From positions 1 through 50,770 of IMG/VR virus record IMGVR_UViG_3300048839_000493: a DNA stretch of 50,770 nucleotides, one strand, 5' to 3'. The notes beneath the pieces are model-generated. The model saw nothing but the letters and a program-made list of their open reading frames with translations, did not search any database and was not told the DNA's origin. Position numbers and translations under genes: made by a program. Shown in pieces: positions 47,192 through 50,770 of the stretch. Source of the stretch: a virus. Numbering within the stretch: position 1 is the stretch's first letter; every line of letters begins with the position of its first letter.

Positions 47192-48571
47192 ATGAAGAAT
47201 ATTCTACAACTTTTTGAGCAGCGAGGATTCATCTACCGCAAAAAGGCATCCACCCTCGGCGGGGAATTCTCTGGCCCCTGCCCATGGTGCGGAGGCAAAG
47301 ATCGGTTTTCCATCCATCCAACCCGGGACCATTACGTTTGCCGGCAATGCCACAAGGCCGGTGATGCCATTGAATTCCTGAAAGATTACGCCAAACTGAC
47401 ATACCTTGAGGCATGTTCCGAGATCGGCATCCAGCCGTCACAAAAACCCAACGAGCGCTTGGATTACAGAGATATCACCAAGGACCAACAATCCGCAGCG
47501 TGGGAACCACGGGCTACCACGCCGCCACCGCTGACCTGGCAAAACAAGGCTGCGGCAGTCCTTTTCGAGTCCTTCAAATATATCATGTCTCCGGCTGGAA
47601 AACCCCATCGTGAATATCTCAATCAGAGAGGCATCGAGACAACAACGATAAAGGCCGCACGAATAGGCTACCACTTTGCACAATCGACATTCAGCGCTCA
47701 AGCGTGGGGGTATAGCCAGGAACATGAACAGGCCCTTAAAACGAAAATTTGGATACCTGAGGGATTTACCATCCCATACTTTAACGACAGTCTTCCGGTT
47801 AGGATTCGGATTCGCCAGGCTGACCCGGATGCCACCAGCCGGTTTATCGTTGTACCTGGATCATCAACCGGATTTTTCCATTATGATCAGCATTGCGGCG
47901 TCGCTCTTGACCCGGCGGACAAAAGGCCCTGGATTATCACCGAGTCGGAACTCGATGGGTGGCTTATCTATCAGACGGCAGGTGATATCATCAAAGTTTT
48001 TGCGATCGGCAACTCATCTGCACGTCCTGACCTGGAAACCCATCAAACGATTGCAGGGAAACCTGGATTGCTTAACCTGGACAATGACACTGCAGGCCGA
48101 AAAGAACTGCAATGGTGGGGACAGCATTACCCCCTGACCCGGCCATGGTTGTCAGTTGTCGGGAAAGACCCTGGAGAGGATTTTCAGGCGGGAATCGACA
48201 TCCGAGAATGGGTGCAGCAAGGCATTCAACATTTGCGTGATCGTGGGTATCTATCGGCACAATCATCAGTTCAAAATGGCACATTACAAAATATCCGTGA
48301 ATCAATATCAATTGAAAATCCAAAAGTAACAATTCAAGCAAATACAAAACAAAATATTGTCGAAAAACCAACACACGAAGACAATCAAACAATCAATTCA
48401 AAAAATTGCATTCATGGTCACTATTGCAATCATCATAAAAGCGGCTGCTGTTTAATACTTGGTGGGTCTGTTTTCGAAATCGATGAGTGTCCAAAGGAAT
48501 ATTGGTATCGATATCAAACTAATGAATTTTGTAATCAAATAGTTTTAGGCGTTGATTTTAAAAAAAAGTAA
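47192..48571 (+). CDS. DNA primase (CHC2 zinc finger and Toprim)
   Basis: A 459-residue primase. The zinc finger is CPWCGGKDRFSIHPTRDHYV with CRQC (Cys30, 33, 50, 53). The Toprim core follows, with WIITESELDGWLIYQ (conserved Glu) and LLNLDNDTAGRKEL (DxD). The C-terminal 80 residues differ in composition (AT-rich) and carry a Cys/His cluster (CIHGHYCNHHKSGCCLI). It would lay primers at the adjacent iteron origin. AAGGGA precedes the ATG. Confidence 0.88.
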   Translation: MKNILQLFEQRGFIYRKKASTLGGEFSGPCPWCGGKDRFSIHPTRDHYVCRQCHKAGDAIEFLKDYAKLTYLEACSEIGIQPSQKPNERLDYRDITKDQQSAAWEPRATTPPPLTWQNKAAAVLFESFKYIMSPAGKPHREYLNQRGIETTTIKAARIGYHFAQSTFSAQAWGYSQEHEQALKTKIWIPEGFTIPYFNDSLPVRIRIRQADPDATSRFIVVPGSSTGFFHYDQHCGVALDPADKRPWIITESELDGWLIYQTAGDIIKVFAIGNSSARPDLETHQTIAGKPGLLNLDNDTAGRKELQWWGQHYPLTRPWLSVVGKDPGEDFQAGIDIREWVQQGIQHLRDRGYLSAQSSVQNGTLQNIRESISIENPKVTIQANTKQNIVEKPTHEDNQTINSKNCIHGHYCNHHKSGCCLILGGSVFEIDECPKEYWYRYQTNEFCNQIVLGVDFKKK

Positions 48572-48594
48572 CACATCAACAACATGGAGGCTGT

Positions 48595-48828
48595 ATGCAC
48601 TGCAAAAAACTAAGAGCAACCATCACCAACCATCAATGCGGCATCAACCACCTCCGCGCCCAATCCGTCCGATCCTCCCCGGAATACATCGGGTGCAAGG
48701 AGTGTCAGACCGGCAAGCTGAACGCACGGGCGAACGGGATAACCAGGGTGCCGGATGTGGTTTATCAACCGGCATGGGTGAGGGCGATGTGGAGGATTGA
48801 ACAGAGTTATAGAATGGGGGTGGTATGA
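48595..48828 (+). CDS. Hypothetical zinc-binding protein
   Basis: A 77-residue protein with CKKLRATITNHQCG and CKECQTGKLNARANG, a split Cys-pair zinc site. GGAGG lies nine bases before the ATG. Its end overlaps the next start (ATGATG). Unknown function. Confidence 0.6.
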   Translation: MHCKKLRATITNHQCGINHLRAQSVRSSPEYIGCKECQTGKLNARANGITRVPDVVYQPAWVRAMWRIEQSYRMGVV

Positions 48829-49238
48829 TGGGATTTCCGGAGTGTGGTCAGGATGGATGTGGGTTTCGGGCGGGGGTAGAATGCATCATGGGGACGGCTT
48901 GCGGAGCCTGGACCCCGCCGTACGATCCCGGCGCGGAGGGAGATGCCAAACCCAAGCGCCGTGGTGAATGCCTGGAGAAGGCCCTCGACGTGATCAACGG
49001 TGAACGGCAAGACTCGTATGGAAACCCGGAGGACAGTTTCGGAACCATTGGTGAATTTCTGACAACACATCTAAAGGCCAAGGGCAAGTTGAAACCAGGT
49101 GAAGAGATAACAGCCCTCGATGTCGCTGAGATGATGGCCCTGTTCAAAATAGGTAGGATGTCCGGGCAGAAAACAACCAAGGACAACTACATTGATTGCG
49201 CCGGGTACATCGGTATAGCGGGGGATATGGTATCATGA
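48825..49238 (+). CDS. DUF6378-like protein
   Basis: A 137-residue protein. The N-terminal 50 residues carry Cys pairs (CGQDGCGFRAGVEC, ACGAW). The rest matches DUF6378-type phage proteins: INGERQDSYGNPEDSFGTIG, then EITALDVAEMMALFKIGRMS and DNYIDCAGYIGIAG. The all-helical fold resembles MazG-like pyrophosphatases, so nucleotide housekeeping is possible. Coupled to both neighbours. Confidence 0.7.
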   Translation: MMGFPECGQDGCGFRAGVECIMGTACGAWTPPYDPGAEGDAKPKRRGECLEKALDVINGERQDSYGNPEDSFGTIGEFLTTHLKAKGKLKPGEEITALDVAEMMALFKIGRMSGQKTTKDNYIDCAGYIGIAGDMVS

Positions 49239-49399
49239 TCACATTTAAAGACCGTACTTTCTGCCCATTCCACACACAATGCCATGACGGCTCAGACTGC
49301 CCCCGGGCGCTGACGCCGTTCGTTGTTTATGAGGCGGGGCTTGTTGGGCTTTCTATTTGTCAATTTGCTGAAAAACCGGATTGTTACAATGGAGACTGA
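49235..49399 (+). CDS. 54-residue Cys-rich hypothetical protein
   Basis: A small protein (MITFKDRTFCPFHTQCHDGS, DCPRALTPFVVYEAGLVGLS) with several Cys/His that could bind zinc. ATGA overlap with the DUF6378 stop. Unknown. Confidence 0.5.
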   Translation: MITFKDRTFCPFHTQCHDGSDCPRALTPFVVYEAGLVGLSICQFAEKPDCYNGD

Positions 49400-49592
49400 G
49401 ATATGTACATGCGGCAGGATCATGCAGTGGTGCAACTATTTTCGAGGGTGGCGTTGCGACTGTGGAGAGCGGCGATTCTGCGACCAGCCAGAGCTTGCGC
49501 GGTCGCGGTCGGGTTTGCCCTGGGCGTTGTCGGGATCGCGGCGGCGTATGCCGGGTACAGACTCACCGAGTGGGGGACGAGGCAATGATTAA
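49389..49592 (+). CDS. Zinc-ribbon ORF overlapping a membrane ORF
   Basis: A 67-residue frame whose first 28 residues (METEICTCGRIMQWCNYFRG, WRCDCGERRF) form a typical small zinc ribbon (CxCG...WC...CxCG). The rest looks like chance translation. It overlaps a different frame encoding a membrane protein for almost its whole length. Confidence 0.4.
   Translation: METEICTCGRIMQWCNYFRGWRCDCGERRFCDQPELARSRSGLPWALSGSRRRMPGTDSPSGGRGND
49403..49588 (+). CDS. Single-TM hypothetical protein (overlapping frame)
   Basis: A 61-residue protein with a basic N-terminus (LFSRVALRLWRAAILRPARA) and one transmembrane helix (VAVGFALGVVGIAAAYAGYR). GGAGACTGAG lies upstream of the ATG, and its stop overlaps the next gene's start (ATGA), matching the coupling used throughout this phage. 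It shares DNA with the zinc-ribbon ORF. Confidence 0.5.
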   Translation: MYMRQDHAVVQLFSRVALRLWRAAILRPARACAVAVGFALGVVGIAAAYAGYRLTEWGTRQ

Positions 49593-49824
49593 ATGCACAG
49601 AGTGTCAGGCGGATTGTGTCAGGACGAAGGAGTGCGTTGACCACAACTACAAAGATTTCTCGACTCGGTCGTCGTGGGATGCGGCAAAGCTCAAGCGCAA
49701 GATGGGAAGACGCGACGGAGGGGACCGCAGGACTTTCCAGTATGCGGTTGTAATCGACCGGAGACAGGCCGACCGTAGGACCACGGACCGGAGGGGCAAG
49801 ATGAGGTGGAGGGATGCAAGGTGA
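49585..49824 (+). CDS. Hypothetical basic protein with Cys pair
   Basis: A 79-residue protein (MIKCTECQADCVRTKECVDH, then a very Arg/Asp-rich tail RRQADRRTTDRRGKMRWRDA). The Cys set (CTEC, C, C) could hold zinc. Coupled to both neighbours. Confidence 0.5.
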   Translation: MIKCTECQADCVRTKECVDHNYKDFSTRSSWDAAKLKRKMGRRDGGDRRTFQYAVVIDRRQADRRTTDRRGKMRWRDAR

Positions 49825-50723
49825 CTGTCGATGTAGAAATGTGTGAAAGATGTGGAAGACCAAAGGTAAGTGAAAAAAAGAGTTACAAAGGTCGTAAAGT
49901 TTGCGGTTATTGTATTTCTTCATTTCAAAATATCGGCAAACACACAAGAAACCTACCTGTTCCAAAGAGACTTGATGTTTTTAAATACATGAACAATGTG
50001 GTGGAAAATTGCAAAGCAAAATCAATAATTTGTTGCGATTGCGGCTTTATACTGCCGCTTGATGAATTTTATTTTCAGAGAGATAAAAAGAGAATAGATG
50101 GATTTAGGCATGTATGCAAGAAATGCAGGGGGGTTGGTTTCCAAACAGTTCATCTAAAATATAGCAAAGAAGACCACTTGATGGTAAAAAACAAGTGTAG
50201 GCATGGCCCGGTTTCTTTTTCTACTTACAGCGAAAAATTAAAATATGCAGAAAAAGTATATTGTGGAGAAAACGGTCTTTTGCTTGTTAGATGTAAATAT
50301 TGTGACAGGCGTTTTAATCCAAAAAGGTTAAGCGTTGAGTCAAGGATTAGATCACTTATGGGTCAAATACAGGGTGAAAATTCATTTTATTGTTCTGAAG
50401 GGTGCAAAAGATCATGCCCCACATTTAATACAAGAACCAAAGAAAGAACTTATAAAAAGAACTCCTCTCGAGAGGCCAACCCAGAACTTAGGAAAATTGT
50501 TTTAAAACGAGATGGCTACAAGTGCACAAAATGTGGCGCTAAATCTAAAAAAACAATACTACATTGTCATCATGTAATGCCAGCTAAATCAGATCCGATG
50601 CTGGCCAATGACCCTGACAACTGTATCACTGTTTGCAAACAATGCCATCAAAATATCCATGGCTCTGATGGATGTAAGTACAGTGATCTTAGGGGTTGTG
50701 CATCACATGATGCCTACCTATAA
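49821..50723 (+). CDS. HNH endonuclease with zinc fingers
   Basis: A 300-residue protein with several Cys-pair zinc modules (CERCG ... CGYC; CCDCGF; CKKC; CKYC) and a C-terminal HNH domain (about residues 220-290): ELRKIVLKRDGYKCTKCG, then LHCHHVMPAKSD and NCITVCKQCHQNIHG. GTG at 49821 follows GGAGGG. It is AT-rich relative to its neighbours. On the circular map it is immediately before the terminase genes, where HNH enzymes assist cos cleavage in HK97-like phages; a homing origin is also possible. Confidence 0.85.
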   Translation: MTVDVEMCERCGRPKVSEKKSYKGRKVCGYCISSFQNIGKHTRNLPVPKRLDVFKYMNNVVENCKAKSIICCDCGFILPLDEFYFQRDKKRIDGFRHVCKKCRGVGFQTVHLKYSKEDHLMVKNKCRHGPVSFSTYSEKLKYAEKVYCGENGLLLVRCKYCDRRFNPKRLSVESRIRSLMGQIQGENSFYCSEGCKRSCPTFNTRTKERTYKKNSSREANPELRKIVLKRDGYKCTKCGAKSKKTILHCHHVMPAKSDPMLANDPDNCITVCKQCHQNIHGSDGCKYSDLRGCASHDAYL

Positions 50724-50755
50724 ATCAATGGGTCCCTTCCAGGGGCAAAAAGCTA

Positions 50756-50770
50756 AACGGATCGGCAAAG
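50756..50770. repeat. Terminal direct repeat (circular join), right copy
   Basis: Exact copy of bases 1-15. After joining, the HNH stop and the small-terminase start are separated by about 108 bases. That gap holds a terminator-like hairpin and the terminase ribosome binding site. Confidence 0.85.

Overview
This window is a complete or nearly complete genome of a tailed, lambda-like siphophage (Caudoviricetes). The first 15 bases (AACGGATCGGCAAAG) recur exactly as the last 15, so the sequence reads as a circular molecule or circular assembly opened between an HNH endonuclease gene and the small terminase gene. The host cannot be read directly. The high GC content, strong Shine-Dalgarno sites, T4-type lysozyme and Sec-type signal peptides suggest a Gram-negative bacterium, perhaps Desulfobacterota-like (weak inference). 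No integrase and no CI-type repressor is recognisable, although there is a Cro-like regulator and a gp3/RDF-like protein.

Late region, + strand (77-26860). DNA packaging (Nu1-like and GpA-like terminase) is followed by the head genes: gpW-like joiner, lambda-type portal, and a U35-like protease with a scaffold nested in frame. Then come the decoration protein and a Mu gpT-type major capsid protein. Connector and tail genes follow (FII-, Z- and U-like proteins, tail tube). The tail assembly chaperone has a -1 frameshift on GGGAAAG, the lambda G/GT heptamer. After the tape measure come tail-tip genes including a large protein with a C-terminal papain/transglutaminase-like cysteine peptidase domain, then a fibre and receptor-binding block. 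Two fibre-locus proteins begin with signal-peptide-like sequences. Lysis genes (TM proteins, GH24 endolysin, holin-like), DUF1353 and a metallophosphoesterase close the block.

Junction region (26861-28127). A moron-like acidic ORF has its own promoter, a palindromic operator-like site and a structured leader. It is followed by about 330 bases of GC-rich, highly foldable non-coding DNA ending in an intrinsic terminator, then two small hypothetical genes.

Accessory block, - strand (28170-37426). About 26 mostly tiny genes are packed in long ATGA/GTGA-overlap chains. They include an RLIG1/DUF5565-type RNA ligase, an ASCH-like protein, zinc-ribbon proteins, short membrane peptides, a DUF4406-like protein, an AT-rich cassette with its own promoter (ParB/IbrB-like, an unknown small protein, and an IbrA/DUF3440-like PP-loop ATPase), a duplicated 28-residue micro-gene and a pentapeptide-repeat protein.

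Early/replication block, + strand (37558-50723). A divergent promoter region controls a Cro-like gene, apparently on a leaderless transcript. Recombination and replication genes follow: DnaQ/PolB-type exonuclease, gp3-like protein, PD-(D/E)XK nuclease, a RecD2-type helicase split into two genes, ERCC4-type nuclease and P4/D5-type helicase. Next is an AT-rich, iteron-bearing probable replication origin (11 copies of GCTCGT or GCTCGC in both orientations), then a CHC2/Toprim primase. Small genes and the HNH endonuclease end the block next to the terminase. There is no DNA polymerase, so the phage probably opens its own origin and primes with its own helicase/primase while borrowing the host polymerase.
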